A stretch of 64,000 nt of DNA from Propionibacterium sp. oral taxon 192 str. F0372 (GCF_000413315.1 NZ_KE340297.1:1500599-1564598), one strand, 5' to 3'; shown: positions 26,831 to 35,737, numbered from the stretch's first letter. A program made the numbers and translations. The notes: a model not told the origin generated them from the letters alone.

Positions 26831-28258
26831 TCAACCACGTTCAGGCCTGGCATCGGCTGCGGATGCCGCACTTACTTGCTGGTAAGCGGCCAGCGCCTCG
26901 CGTCGCGACTCGGCCAGGTTGACGACAGGCACGATAGGCCGATCGAGTCCCGCCGGGATCCAGCGCTCGACATAGCAGCTGCGCGGGTCGAACCGGGAGC
27001 GCTGGAGTTCAGGGTTGAAGACGCGGAAGTAGGGCGCAGCGTCCGCGCCGCTGCCGGCCACCCACTGCCAAGAGACAGGATTGATGGCCTCGTCTGCGTC
27101 CACGAGAGTGTCCCAGAACCACTGCTCGCCGTCTTGCCATGGCTGGAGCATGTTCTTGGTGAACAGCGATGCAGCGACCATGCGCACCCGGTTGTGCATC
27201 CAGCCAGCCTGCCATAGTTGCCACATTCCGCCGTCGACGAGGTCGATGCCGGTGCGGCCCTGTCGCCAGGCCCGCGCCAGGTGGTCGTCGGGACGATAGG
27301 GGAATTCCGCGAAAGCTGAACGCATGGGGGTGTCCTCCAGATCTCCGCGGTAGTGGAGCAGGTGCCAGCAGAACTCGCGCCAGTAGAGTTGCCTGGTCCA
27401 AGCGGCGATGTCCTCGCCCGCGGCCGTGCTGCTACGGGCTGCGGTCAAGGCTTGGCGCGGCGATAATTCCCCGCACCGCAGCCTCGGCGAGATTCTGCTG
27501 GTGGATCTTTCCTCCCCGGGCAGGTCACGGCGTTTGGCATAGCCGGGCAACCAGCCGTCGATGGCGTCCAGTTGCTGCCGGGCTGCCAACTCACCGGGCT
27601 CCCAGTGCTGTTCGAGGGTGTCGTCCCACCAGGCGGGGCCGTCGTCGAGCAAGCCAAGGTCCTCCAAGTTCTGCAGGACACCGTCCTCCCGCAACGTGGA
27701 GAGGGCTGTGGCCGCACCGTCCGGTGCGTCGACCGGTGAGGGCTCGGGCAGGAGGGCACCGAGGGGCAGGTCGGCTACGGCCCGGCTGAAAGGTGTGAAA
27801 ACTTGGTAGTGGGAGCCGTTGGCCGTCTGCATCAGCCAGGGTTCGACGAGCAGACTGCCGGGGTGGCTGTGCACTTCGGTGCAGGAATTCAACTCTTGCT
27901 TGATGGCGGCGTCCAATCGGCAGGCTGCCGGGGCGTAGCGTCGTGTCCAGTGCACGCACGTGGGTTGTACGGTGTCCACGACTCGGCGCATGACGTTCGC
28001 GGCATCACCCCGGGCGAGAACGAGTGGAATGCCCAGGTTGGCAAGCCGTGGCGCCAGCTGTTGCAGGCTGCGGTGGTACCACCACCGGGCGGCCGCACCG
28101 AGCGGGCGCGGGCCGTGCCGATTGTTTTCTTCATCGGTCCTGCGGGTTTCGTGGATCCACAGTGCCACCACGGGTCCGTGTGCTGCCGCGCAGGCGGCCG
28201 TCAGGGCCGGGTGGTCAGCCAGACGGAGGTCGTCGCGAAGCCAGATCAGTGTGGTCAT
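26831..28258 (-). CDS. phr: deoxyribodipyrimidine photo-lyase
   Basis: Repairs UV-induced cyclobutane pyrimidine dimers with blue light. The 475-aa protein has the N-terminal antenna-binding Rossmann part (LIWLRDDLRLADHPAL), the FAD-binding domain with CWHLLHYRG, TGIDLVDGGMWQLWQAGWMHNRVRMV (near residue 340) and the final WQWVAGSGADAAPYFRVFNP, all class I CPD photolyase signatures. CAGGA precedes the ATG. It stands between a CPBP protease gene and an SRPBCC gene in the same direction. Confidence 0.95.
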   Translation of the reverse strand: MTTLIWLRDDLRLADHPALTAACAAAHGPVVALWIHETRRTDEENNRHGPRPLGAAARWWYHRSLQQLAPRLANLGIPLVLARGDAANVMRRVVDTVQPTCVHWTRRYAPAACRLDAAIKQELNSCTEVHSHPGSLLVEPWLMQTANGSHYQVFTPFSRAVADLPLGALLPEPSPVDAPDGAATALSTLREDGVLQNLEDLGLLDDGPAWWDDTLEQHWEPGELAARQQLDAIDGWLPGYAKRRDLPGEERSTSRISPRLRCGELSPRQALTAARSSTAAGEDIAAWTRQLYWREFCWHLLHYRGDLEDTPMRSAFAEFPYRPDDHLARAWRQGRTGIDLVDGGMWQLWQAGWMHNRVRMVAASLFTKNMLQPWQDGEQWFWDTLVDADEAINPVSWQWVAGSGADAAPYFRVFNPELQRSRFDPRSCYVERWIPAGLDRPIVPVVNLAESRREALAAYQQVSAASAADARPERG

Positions 28259-28277
28259 GGATGGTCCTGGAGAGGGT

Positions 28278-28991
28278 TCAGTGCATGAGTCGGCTGGCGG
28301 TGCTGAGGGTCGGTCCCAGCAGGAGCAACATTCCGAGCGACCACACCAGGTGCGTGGCGACGGATGCGAGGAGTCCGCTGGTGGCCCGGCGCTGCAGGGC
28401 CACTACCACGCCGAGCAGCAGTGCTGCGAGTGCGAGCAGCGGCACTCCGGATAGAGCCGTCACGACGGTGTATGCCACCGTGGTCTCCGCCAGCTGCCAG
28501 CGGCGCGGGAGGGCTGCGAACAGAGCGCCGCGGAAGAAGAGTTCCTCGGCCAGCCCGTTGGCCGCGGTGATCGCTGCCACCAGCAGCAGGTTCCCCTTGC
28601 GGGCGTGATCAAGGAACTCCTGGACCGGCGTGGCCAGGGCCGGGACCAGCGAGACGACCACGGCGCCCACCAGAAAGATGGTCACCAGGATCAGCCCCGC
28701 GGCCAGAGCTTCTGCCAGGACCCGTAGCCGACTTTCGCCAGTGCGGCGGTGGCGCGGGGGCAACGGCCCCGAGAGCCTCGCCCCGCCTATCCAAGTGAGG
28801 GCCAGCAGCAGCGTCCCAGGGTAGAACAGCGCGTCGCCCGGGGGAAGCCGCAGCGACCAGGCCAGCACGCCCGCACCCACAACGAGGGTGGCGGCACTGA
28901 CTACCCGGCGCCGCGGGCTGGCATCCTGCAACGCATTGGAAGCGACGGGGCCAGCGCTGGCGATCTTGTTGGCGAAGGGTGGGGAGGTCAT
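28278..28991 (-). CDS. CPBP-family intramembrane protease
   Basis: A 237-aa multi-pass membrane protein of the CAAX-protease/bacteriocin-processing family. Motif 1 is NGLAEELFFRG (near residue 150) with the paired glutamates, and motif 2 appears as ATHLVWSLG near 218, which has His but a weak surrounding sequence. Substrate unknown. I use ATG 28991 (MTSPPFANK); the longer start at 29051 would overlap the divergent promoter. Confidence 0.75.
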   Translation of the reverse strand: MTSPPFANKIASAGPVASNALQDASPRRRVVSAATLVVGAGVLAWSLRLPPGDALFYPGTLLLALTWIGGARLSGPLPPRHRRTGESRLRVLAEALAAGLILVTIFLVGAVVVSLVPALATPVQEFLDHARKGNLLLVAAITAANGLAEELFFRGALFAALPRRWQLAETTVAYTVVTALSGVPLLALAALLLGVVVALQRRATSGLLASVATHLVWSLGMLLLLGPTLSTASRLMH

Positions 28992-29065
28992 CGGCTGCTC
29001 TCGATCGAGTAAGCGGTTCACCCGAACCCGGGCGCAGAGTGTTGTGTTCATGCATTCTTGTCATC

Positions 29066-29974
29066 ATGGGCAATCGTACGGGAATGCTGACTGGTGCCAC
29101 AGGATACGTCGGAGGTCTGGTGCTGGAGCGCCTGCTGGACGAAGGCTGGTCGATGCGGTTGCTGGTCCGCGACGCGTCGAAGCTGGAGGCCTCTGTACGG
29201 CAGCTCGTTGAGGTGGTTGAGGGCGACGCCGAGTCGGACGAGGACCTCGCTCGCGCCATGGCGGGGGCCAAGGTGGCCTGGTTTCTGATGCACTCAATGG
29301 GCGGCGACGGGGACTTCGCCAAAACCGAGCGTTCCATTGCGGAGGCTTTTGCCAAAGCTGCTGCGGGCAGCGGTGTGGAGCGGATCGTTTATCTGGGTGG
29401 CCTGCACCCCGGCGAGGAGGATCTCAGCGAACACCTGGCTAGCCGGTTGGCGGTCGGCGAGGTTCTGATGGGCAGCGGCGTCCCGACCGCCGCCATCCAC
29501 GCCGGCGTGGTGATGGGCGCCGGCTCCGCATCCTTCGACATGCTGCGCACGCTCACCGAGCGGCTCCCCGCTGCTGGCGGCCCGGCCTGGTTGCGCAACC
29601 AGATCCAGCCCATCGACGCCGCCGATGTCGTGCACTACCTCGTGGCTGCTGCGGACCTCCCGGCGGAGGTGAACCGCACCTTCGACGCGGGCGGCCCCGA
29701 CCGGCTCAGCTATGCCGAGATGATGCAGCGCTATGCCCGGGTGAGGGGCCTTGGGCCGCGCCCGGTGGCCACAGCTCCGGTCATGACCCCGCGGCTGGCT
29801 GGTCATTGGATCGGTCTGATCACGCCAATTGAGGCGAAGCTCGCCGCACCGCTGGTGGGGTCGATGCTGCACGACACCGTGGTCAAGGAGAACGATCTGG
29901 ACCTGCTGGTGAGCCCCCGAAGGGCGGCACACCGGTTTCGACGACTCAGTACGCGAGGCGTCCCGCGATCTTGA
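29066..29974 (+). CDS. NAD(P)-binding SDR-like protein, C-terminally frameshifted
   Basis: A 302-aa atypical SDR. The Rossmann motif TGATGYVGG is at residue 9, DASKLEAS follows strand 2, and VERIVYLGGLHPGEE lies in the active-site region; it lacks the YxxxK pair in the usual place. The last 20 residues (after LDLLVSP) are out of frame with family-like sequence that resumes in the +1 frame (TGFDDSVREASRDLDSW), so the authentic C-terminus is lost. ATG 29066 is 7 nt after CATTCT and may be leaderless. Divergent from the CPBP gene. Confidence 0.7.
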   Translation: MGNRTGMLTGATGYVGGLVLERLLDEGWSMRLLVRDASKLEASVRQLVEVVEGDAESDEDLARAMAGAKVAWFLMHSMGGDGDFAKTERSIAEAFAKAAAGSGVERIVYLGGLHPGEEDLSEHLASRLAVGEVLMGSGVPTAAIHAGVVMGAGSASFDMLRTLTERLPAAGGPAWLRNQIQPIDAADVVHYLVAAADLPAEVNRTFDAGGPDRLSYAEMMQRYARVRGLGPRPVATAPVMTPRLAGHWIGLITPIEAKLAAPLVGSMLHDTVVKENDLDLLVSPRRAAHRFRRLSTRGVPRS

Positions 29975-30108
29975 CTCGTGGAAATTTGCTCGCACCATCG
30001 CGGTGGTGGGCGCGGTAGTCACCGCCACTGCCGTGGCCGGTGGCATCGCTACCCGTCCCAACTCGTTGTGGTATCGTAGCCTGCGCAAGCCGTGCTGGCA
30101 CCCTATGC
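29938..30108 (+). pseudogene. remnant of the SDR C-terminus joined to a TspO/MBR-like N-terminus
   Basis: In the +1 frame after the SDR break the sequence reads FDDSVREASRDLDSW, a hydrophobic helix AVVGAVVTATAVAGG, then WYRSLRKPCWHP, close to the WY..L.KP.W.PP motif of tryptophan-rich sensory (TspO/MBR) proteins. The match ends at about 30108 and the rest of a TspO fold is missing. This looks like a frameshifted and truncated fusion or gene pair. Confidence 0.55.
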
Positions 30109-30246
30109 GGCCTGAACCGGGTTCGCGGCCGCGCTCACCGCTGAGCTTCTGCGCAGGAACCCCCGACGATGAACCAGTGACCCAGCCGGATCACATCGAG
30201 GGCCACTATCCCGAAGAAAACGAGCGACAGGACAGGATGAGGACTG

Positions 30247-31458
30247 ATGCCCGAGAGCGCACATGATGTGGTGGTGGGTGCCGGCGTCGCTGGCTTGTCC
30301 TGCGCCCGTGAGTTGGCCCGCCTCGGGCTGGATGTCGTGCTGTTGGAGGCAGCCGAACGGGTAGGAGGTCGAGTCACCAGCGACGACGTAGACGGCTTCG
30401 TTGTGGACCGTGGATTCCAGGTCCTGAACCCTGCCTACCCCAATCTGCGCAAGGTGGTCCCGATGGGCCGGCTCGGTCTGCGTTCCTTCCCGCGACAGGT
30501 GCGGGTGCGCACCGGCGACAGGTTGGTGGAACTGAACGACCCAAGCCGCCGCCCCGGCCGTCTGCCTGCCGCTCTGGCGTCAGGGCTGGTCCGTCCGGGA
30601 GACTTCGCCCTGCTGGCAGCCGTGGCGCGGTCGGTGGTCCGGGACAGGCCACGCGGCGAGAACTTTGACTCCAGTGGTTTCACCGGGCCCCTGCGGCGGC
30701 AGGTGATTGACCCCTTCCTGGCAGGCGTCCTGTGCGAGCGTGATCAGTCCACCTCGGCGCGATTCGTGTCCTGGCTGCTCGCGATGTTCGCAGTCGGGAC
30801 CCCGGGCCTCCCCAGCGGTGGGATGCGCACCCTGCCGCGGCTGATGGCCGAGGGTCTTGACGTGAGATTGGGTACGACTGTCGAGCACGTCGATCTAGAG
30901 ACAGGAACCCTCGCCACCAGCGCAGGTGAGTTTGCCGGGCGTCACGTGGTCGTGGCGGCGGGCCCCGCAGCGACAGCTCAGCTCGCCGGAGGCCCCGTCC
31001 CTGAGGTGAATGCCACGTGCACCTTCTGGTTCGCTACGACTAAATCTCCAAGTGACACCGCGGCCATCCACCTGGATGGCTCAGGTGAGGCCCAGGTGGC
31101 CACCACTACGGTGGTCAGCAACCTGGCACCCGAGTATGCCCCCGCCGGTCAGCATCTGGTGGCCGCGCTGACTCTGGCAGACGCTCCCGGCAGCGACCCT
31201 CGCGAGGTCGACGAGGGAGCCGTGCGCTCGCAGCTCGCCCACATCTACCAGACCGACACGGCCACTTGGCGCCTGGTCGCCCGCCATGATCTGGCCGAGA
31301 CCGTCCCAGCCGTGGCTCCCGGGCGGCACAGGTCGCCCGCCGGCATCGAGCGCCGTGGGCGCGCGCTGGTGTGCGGGGACCAGTTCGGTAATGCGTCGTT
31401 GGACGGCGCAGCGGCCTCCGGCCTCAAGGCCGCCGCAGCAATCGTGCGGCGAGGTTGA
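30247..31458 (+). CDS. FAD-dependent amine-oxidase-like oxidoreductase
   Basis: A 403-aa flavoprotein. The dinucleotide fold is VVVGAGVAGLSCARELA followed by VVLLEAAERVGGRV, the classical amine oxidase/phytoene desaturase/protoporphyrinogen oxidase pattern, and VVDRGFQVLNPAYP follows as in that group. The C-terminus has the FAD-closing segment ALVCGDQFGNASLDGAAASG. Substrate unknown. Such genes occur with photolyase and TspO genes in actinobacteria, so a role in light or oxidative stress is possible but not shown. GAGGACTG precedes the ATG. Confidence 0.78.
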   Translation: MPESAHDVVVGAGVAGLSCARELARLGLDVVLLEAAERVGGRVTSDDVDGFVVDRGFQVLNPAYPNLRKVVPMGRLGLRSFPRQVRVRTGDRLVELNDPSRRPGRLPAALASGLVRPGDFALLAAVARSVVRDRPRGENFDSSGFTGPLRRQVIDPFLAGVLCERDQSTSARFVSWLLAMFAVGTPGLPSGGMRTLPRLMAEGLDVRLGTTVEHVDLETGTLATSAGEFAGRHVVVAAGPAATAQLAGGPVPEVNATCTFWFATTKSPSDTAAIHLDGSGEAQVATTTVVSNLAPEYAPAGQHLVAALTLADAPGSDPREVDEGAVRSQLAHIYQTDTATWRLVARHDLAETVPAVAPGRHRSPAGIERRGRALVCGDQFGNASLDGAAASGLKAAAAIVRRG

Positions 31459-31573
31459 GCCAGAAGGTGCGCGCCCGGGACACAGGTGTGGGACGATGGA
31501 TCAAGTTAGGTCTTGATGACGGCAACATGAGGACCGTCCTGAAAGTCATGGCAGAACAGCGAGGGAACCCCTG

Positions 31574-32488
31574 ATGACCGTCGTGCCCGTTGCTCTTGTT
31601 GCTGGCGGTTCGCGTGGCCTCGGACTGGAGATTGCTCGCCAGCTTCATCGGCGTGGCCATCACGTAGCTTTGTGCGCTCGCGATGAGGCTGCTCTGCAGC
31701 GTGCAGCGTCCGAGTTCAAGGAACGTGTATCCATCCATGTCATGGATGTCACTGACCGCGAGGGCGTGCAGCGCGTGGTCGACGAGATTTCGAATGGCTA
31801 CGGCCCCATCGAGGTGGCGATTCACGTGGCCGGCATCATTCAGGTGGGGCCTGCCGCAGACGTAGCATTGGAGCACTTCGATCAAGCGCTCGGCATCATG
31901 GCCAAGGGGCCCATCAACATGGCGTGGAGCGTTCTTCCGTCGATGCGGGAGCGTCGTCGTGGACGCATCGGCGTGGTCGCCTCCGTGGGTGGCGTCGTGA
32001 GCCCGCCCCATCTGCTGCCATACTCCACAGCCAAGTTCGCAGCCCTGGGCTTCACTGACGGGCTGGCCGCTGAGTTGGTGGGCACTGGCGTGACGGCGAC
32101 GAGCATCGTTCCCGGACTCATGCGTACCGGTTCCCACGACCAGGCCGCCTTTACTGGTGACGCCGCTGCCGAACACAATTGGTTTAGCGTGGCAGCCTCA
32201 GCGCCTCTGATCTCGGCTGACTCCACGCGGGCTGCTCGGCGCATGGTCGATGGTGTCTTGGCGGGGAAGCCTTTGGTGACTGTCACTCCGCTGGCGTGGA
32301 TGGCGTATCGGGTGCGCGGCCTGATGCCGGGCACCACGACCCGGGCGATGGGGATCGCCAACAGGTTTCTGCCCAGGGCGACGGGAAATGCGGTGCCAGT
32401 CAAGGGATCGCAGCTTAGCGTGCCACCTGTCGTGCAGAGACTCACCCACTGGGGCCGGCGCGCGGCCGCTCGCAACAACGAGGTGTGA
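31574..32488 (+). CDS. short-chain dehydrogenase/reductase
   Basis: A 304-aa classical SDR: cofactor motif VAGGSRGLGLEIA (a TGxxxGxG variant), DVTD near residue 58, catalytic SVGG and YSTAK (Tyr near 156, Lys 160), and PGLMRTG after it. The C-terminal 70 residues are longer than in minimal SDRs and may be membrane-associated (PLAWMAYRVRGLMP). Substrate unknown. GAGGGAAC precedes the ATG. Confidence 0.85.
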   Translation: MTVVPVALVAGGSRGLGLEIARQLHRRGHHVALCARDEAALQRAASEFKERVSIHVMDVTDREGVQRVVDEISNGYGPIEVAIHVAGIIQVGPAADVALEHFDQALGIMAKGPINMAWSVLPSMRERRRGRIGVVASVGGVVSPPHLLPYSTAKFAALGFTDGLAAELVGTGVTATSIVPGLMRTGSHDQAAFTGDAAAEHNWFSVAASAPLISADSTRAARRMVDGVLAGKPLVTVTPLAWMAYRVRGLMPGTTTRAMGIANRFLPRATGNAVPVKGSQLSVPPVVQRLTHWGRRAAARNNEV

Positions 32489-32557
32489 CCGAAACTCAGG
32501 CCGACCACCCCGATGACATCACAAACACCAGCCACCACACTCGACGAGAGGACGGCC

Positions 32558-33031
32558 ATGACCGACCATCGACAGACAGTCATCGACCTTGTCAAAAGGT
32601 CCCGCTTTGCCATGCTCACCACCCGCACCGCGGAGGGCACCATGATCTCGCGTCCGCTGACCGTCCAAGAGGTCACAGAGGAGGGGGACATCTACTTCAT
32701 CGTCCCCGGCGACGGGGACGCGGCCCGCGAGGCCGACCGTGCCGAGGTGAACCTCGGCTTGAGCCACGACATGGCCTTTGCCTCCGTGGCAGGCACAGGT
32801 GAAATCCTCCACGATAGGGAAAAACTCGAACAACTGTGGGGCATCGGGACCCAAGCCTGGTCCGACAAGGACGAGACCCCCCAGAACACCTCCAAAGTCG
32901 TGCTCGTCGTTCATGGTGAGACGGCCCGGTACTGGAATGCGCCCTCCAAACCGGCTCTGGCCGTTGGCCTGCTCAAGGGCCTGCTCACCGATGAGAAGCC
33001 GGCCAGCGAAAGTGGCACTACGAAGCTGTGA
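32558..33031 (+). CDS. pyridoxamine-5'-phosphate-oxidase-fold general stress protein
   Basis: A 157-aa split-barrel protein of the general-stress-protein-26 type: VKRSRFAMLTTRTAEGTMISRPLT at the start, IYFIVPGDGDAA then LGLSHDMAFASVAGTGEI, and KVVLVVHGETARYWNAPSKPA. These bind FMN or a related flavin and are usually not PLP oxidases. ATG 32558 has GAGAGGA; the 15 codons upstream are not supported. Confidence 0.8.
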   Translation: MTDHRQTVIDLVKRSRFAMLTTRTAEGTMISRPLTVQEVTEEGDIYFIVPGDGDAAREADRAEVNLGLSHDMAFASVAGTGEILHDREKLEQLWGIGTQAWSDKDETPQNTSKVVLVVHGETARYWNAPSKPALAVGLLKGLLTDEKPASESGTTKL

Positions 33032-33260
33032 CAGCTACTCCGGCCAGTCCTAAGGCAAGACGAGATCGCCATTTCCGATTTCGGAGAGCCACAGTCGGCT
33101 CGTCTCTCCGTAAGAGCGCTCATAGCCGGGATTCCCTTGTCCCGGCATCTCCGGATGCTGTGGTTGGGATGTGGAGCCAGGGCCGCTGAATTATGGCGTT
33201 CCACAGCCCGACCCCTCCGCTTGGTGCCAGACCGACACACCAGATTGGCTTTGTTGTCGT

Positions 33261-33593
33261 ATGACCGACCCGGCAGGAACCCGAGCACCCACGTCAGCCC
33301 TAACAAAAACCAACGCACCGAGCCACACAAACCGATCTGGAGAGCAACCGGTGGGCCGCGACCAGACGGACCCCGGCGAGGGCTGCAGTGGGGCATCCCG
33401 GCGATGCTCGTCAGCGTCCCCTACCTCGCACCGCCAACGTGTGCACGATCCTGATCCGACCGTGGGGCCGCCCGAGTGGCTGCACTTGGTCGTGCTGTGG
33501 GGCCTCTGGAACGCTTTCAAGTTCGTTCTCAACGGTCCCGTCAGCCTGTTCCGTCTCGTGCGAGCGGTCATGCGTGAGCAGATGATGGCCTAG
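33261..33593 (+). CDS. hypothetical protein in decayed region
   Basis: A possible 110-aa protein: a polar, Thr/Ser/Pro-rich first half and a C-terminal amphipathic segment WLHLVVLWGLWNAFKFVLNG followed by a basic tail. I do not recognise it. No good ribosome site. The surrounding 33032-33632 shows nothing else. It precedes a recombinase-like fragment and may be mobile-element cargo or a remnant. Confidence 0.3.
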   Translation: MTDPAGTRAPTSALTKTNAPSHTNRSGEQPVGRDQTDPGEGCSGASRRCSSASPTSHRQRVHDPDPTVGPPEWLHLVVLWGLWNAFKFVLNGPVSLFRLVRAVMREQMMA

Positions 33594-33632
33594 GCGGTGT
33601 GTCCGAAGGACCGGGTGCGGGTCTCCACCAAC

Positions 33633-33977
33633 TCACGCTGCTGAACTGCACTTCGTGTCACGCCGGCGTGGTCGTCCACCTGGTCGGATCGACACTCCCT
33701 GACGTGCGATGGTTCGACGCACGGTCTGCGCGTCCACCTCGAACCGACGGCCTAGCTGCACGAGCGTCCAACCAGCTTGGTACAGCCGGGCGGCTTCCTT
33801 GGCCTGCACAGAGTCCAGACCCGCGCGGCGAACGGGCACGCTGCGATGGGCAAGATGGGCAGCCGCGGTCAGGCGATGGATATGAAACTGCTTCGCCAGC
33901 CCACGCAGGGTCGCGCCGGCCTCGTAGACAGCGACCAGCTCGTCGATTTCGGCGTCGGTCAGAAAAGTTTGAGCCAT
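33633..33977 (-). CDS. tandem helix-turn-helix fragment, recombinase C-terminal type
   Basis: A 114-aa frame with two similar helix-turn-helix repeats: EIDELVAVYEAGATLRGLAK followed by FHIHRLTAAAHL, and EAARLYQAGWTLVQLGRRF followed by VDAQTVRRTIARQGV. This repeated pattern occurs at the C-terminus of actinobacterial serine recombinases and in small stand-alone DNA-binding proteins. The catalytic recombinase domain is absent, so this is probably the tail of a lost mobile element. Start ATG 33977 has no convincing ribosome site. Confidence 0.45.
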   Translation of the reverse strand: MAQTFLTDAEIDELVAVYEAGATLRGLAKQFHIHRLTAAAHLAHRSVPVRRAGLDSVQAKEAARLYQAGWTLVQLGRRFEVDAQTVRRTIARQGVSIRPGGRPRRRDTKCSSAA

Positions 33978-34141
33978 CCCAAGTGAGTGGACGGACTGGC
34001 CCCGAGAGTCCACAACACAGGGTTCCGGCGACCGCTTCGATATCCGGTAAATCCCTCGCGACCAGCGAGAACACACGGTTCGCGCGGCCGAGCCAGGGTT
34101 GCCAAACTCTCTACGTAGGTCCACGTAAGATGAGAAAATCG

Positions 34142-34173
34142 AAGCTTGCCCCGCCTGATTGCGGGGCAAGCTT
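34142..34173 (+). terminator. strong plus-strand terminator without an obvious gene
   Basis: AAGCTTGCCCCGC and GCGGGGCAAGCTT form a perfect 13-bp stem with a 6-nt loop, followed by GTTTTTG. No plus-strand gene is recognised upstream, so it may end a small RNA or be left from a mobile element. Confidence 0.75.
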
Positions 34174-34179
34174 GTTTTT

Positions 34180-34557
34180 GCGGTGATTTGGGCCGGGGCG
34201 TCGATGTTGGTGTGGGTGAGGACGCTGGCTGTGGTCTCGTCGTGGGTGGGTTGGGGTTCTTCGCCGGTCCAGGCGGGTACCGGAGGTGGTGACCCAGTCG
34301 CGGAGGCGGTGGCGGGCATCGGCCAAGTCGCGGTGCCATCCCAGGGGTGCGGAGCCGCTTTGTTCGGGGTCGTAGGGGTGCAGCTAATGCAGGTGCAGCG
34401 CGGACAGCTCCCACAACAGTTCGGGGGCGGTGGCAGTGGGGCCGAGCTATCGGACTCTTGGCGGTAGATGATCCGCTTCTCCGCACTCGCCAGCAATGAG
34501 TTGGCCGGGGAGCGCATGGCGGAGCCTTCGTCGCCGACGTCGTCGAGGTGTAACGGC
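34180..34557 (-). pseudogene. frameshifted remnant of an unrecognised gene
   Basis: On the minus strand coding-like stretches switch frame: LLASAEKRIIYRQESDSSAP, then HLHQLHPYDPEQSGSAPLGW-type sequence, then HRLRDWVTTSGTR, then NIDAPAQITAKTSLPRNQ. No single frame holds all of them. I cannot name the family. The area between the HTH fragment and this remnant (33978-34141) holds nothing I can support. Confidence 0.35.
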
Positions 34558-34803
34558 TCAACCATGGCGTGCCTTGTTCTTCAAGCGCTGACGGGTTTGC
34601 TGGTCGAGGTGGGTTTTGGGGATGTTTTGGATGGCTGCTTCGAGGGCGAGCAGCGAGTGGAGGCAGTCGAAGGTGGGATGGATGCGCCACCAGGCTTCGA
34701 GGCTGCCTGCCTCGATGAGCTTCGTGGGGGTATCGATACCGACGTTTTTCAGCGCTCGTGCTAAGGCTGGTCCGATATTGGGTAGGTCGGTGAGGTCACT
34801 CAT
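34558..34803 (-). CDS. TfoX C-terminal-domain-like protein, copy 1
   Basis: An 81-aa protein matching the C-terminal domain of TfoX/Sxy: DLPNIGPALARALKNVGIDTPTKL is a helix-hairpin-helix-like start, then LEAWWRIHPTFDCLHSLLALEAAI. Competence regulators carry this domain after a TfoX-N domain, which is missing here. Its ATG lies within the last codons of the MarR gene (8-bp overlap), so the two form an operon. A close paralogue is at 43124-43369. Confidence 0.7.
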   Translation of the reverse strand: MSDLTDLPNIGPALARALKNVGIDTPTKLIEAGSLEAWWRIHPTFDCLHSLLALEAAIQNIPKTHLDQQTRQRLKNKARHG

Positions 34804-35239
34804 CGTGGCTCCATTCGTCGAACCCGAAGGCGGTCAAGGCGAGGTCGAATCCGCGCTGCATCGTGGCCAGGTCGTCCGGGTCGATCGGTTGGGTGCGTAG
34901 CCGCACTGGACCGACCAGTGGTGTTCGTGTCAGCAACTCGCCTCCTGCCTGAGTGAGATGACAGATCCGGCGACGGCGGTCTGTAGGGTCGTTGGTGACC
35001 GTGACTAACCCGCGGTTTTCAAGGCGCTGGATCGCCTGCCCGAGGGAGGCGGGGTGCCAGTCCAGATCGTCGCGGAGTTGGCGGATCGATACTGGGGCGT
35101 GTTCGTCAATGATGCGCAGCAAGGCAAGTTGTGAACCGGTTACGCCAGTTTCTTGCTTGAGGTGGGCGTCGAACCGGGCGCGTGCGCGCTCTAGTCGCCA
35201 CCAAGCTCGGATCACCTCCACCGAATCATTATGTGTCAC
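34796..35239 (-). CDS. MarR-family transcriptional regulator
   Basis: A 147-aa winged-helix repressor: LRIIDEHAPVSIRQLRDDLDWHPASLGQAIQ is the recognition part and RLENRGLVTVTNDPTDRRRRICHLT the wing with the family DxRxR motif. The GTG start at 35239 is 6 nt after TAGTAT and is covered by a perfect palindrome, so it probably represses itself. It is cotranscribed with the TfoX-C gene. Confidence 0.82.
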   Translation of the reverse strand: MTHNDSVEVIRAWWRLERARARFDAHLKQETGVTGSQLALLRIIDEHAPVSIRQLRDDLDWHPASLGQAIQRLENRGLVTVTNDPTDRRRRICHLTQAGGELLTRTPLVGPVRLRTQPIDPDDLATMQRGFDLALTAFGFDEWSHDE

Positions 35240-35251
35240 ATAACAATACTA
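35229..35251 (-). promoter_or_regulatory. MarR promoter and self-operator
   Basis: TTATGTG-T-CACATAA (35229-35243) is a perfect 15-bp palindrome lying over the GTG start codon at 35239. On the minus strand TAGTAT (35251-35246) precedes the GTG by 6 nt, so the operator also covers the predicted transcription start. Confidence 0.6.
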
Positions 35252-35311
35252 GGTGAGCGAACACACAAAGTCGAGGAACCATCACCCAGTAGCCAGCACA
35301 ACTAGATCTGG

Positions 35312-35475
35312 TCACCGCCTTCGGCTGCCGGTGGCGGTCGAAGGCGGCGGCCGGCGAGAGGTGTTCTGCCCAGACATCTTGTGTTGCTCGAAGCGATACT
35401 GGGTGGGGGTGACCCCAGTGAATCGCTTGAACTGCTCTGACGCGTGGTCCCGATCTCGCCAACCGAATCGTCCAC
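35312..35475 (-). pseudogene. C-terminal fragment of an AraC-family regulator
   Basis: FGWRDRDHASEQFKRFTGVTPTQYR matches the second helix-turn-helix and exit helix of AraC/XylS proteins; the first half and the sensor domain are missing in all frames. The region 35476-35737 up to the MerR-hydrolase gene shows no other recognisable coding sequence. Confidence 0.5.
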
Positions 35476-35737
35476 ACTCGCTATCGTGCCAGCCATGTGA
35501 TTGGTGTTTGGCCAAACACAAGACAGAACCATCGCGAAAAACTTGATGTCGACATGCGAATAACATCTGCAAGCTCTCGGAGAGACCAACTGCGCGCCCG
35601 ATCCCAGCATCATGGCCACCGTATTCCGGATTTTGCGGCATTGCAGACACGAGCCAGCAACCAAATTAGCATTCTGTTCCCTAGAAATCGCTCGCTGCTG
35701 CTTTTCGTTCATGCCTTGCAACGTCACACAGTCTGAT

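Noticed and set aside
30135-30377. 80-codon minus-strand frame with a hydrophobic segment
   Set aside because: It is antisense to the start of the FAD oxidoreductase; the hydrophobic stretch mirrors a polar plus-strand region.
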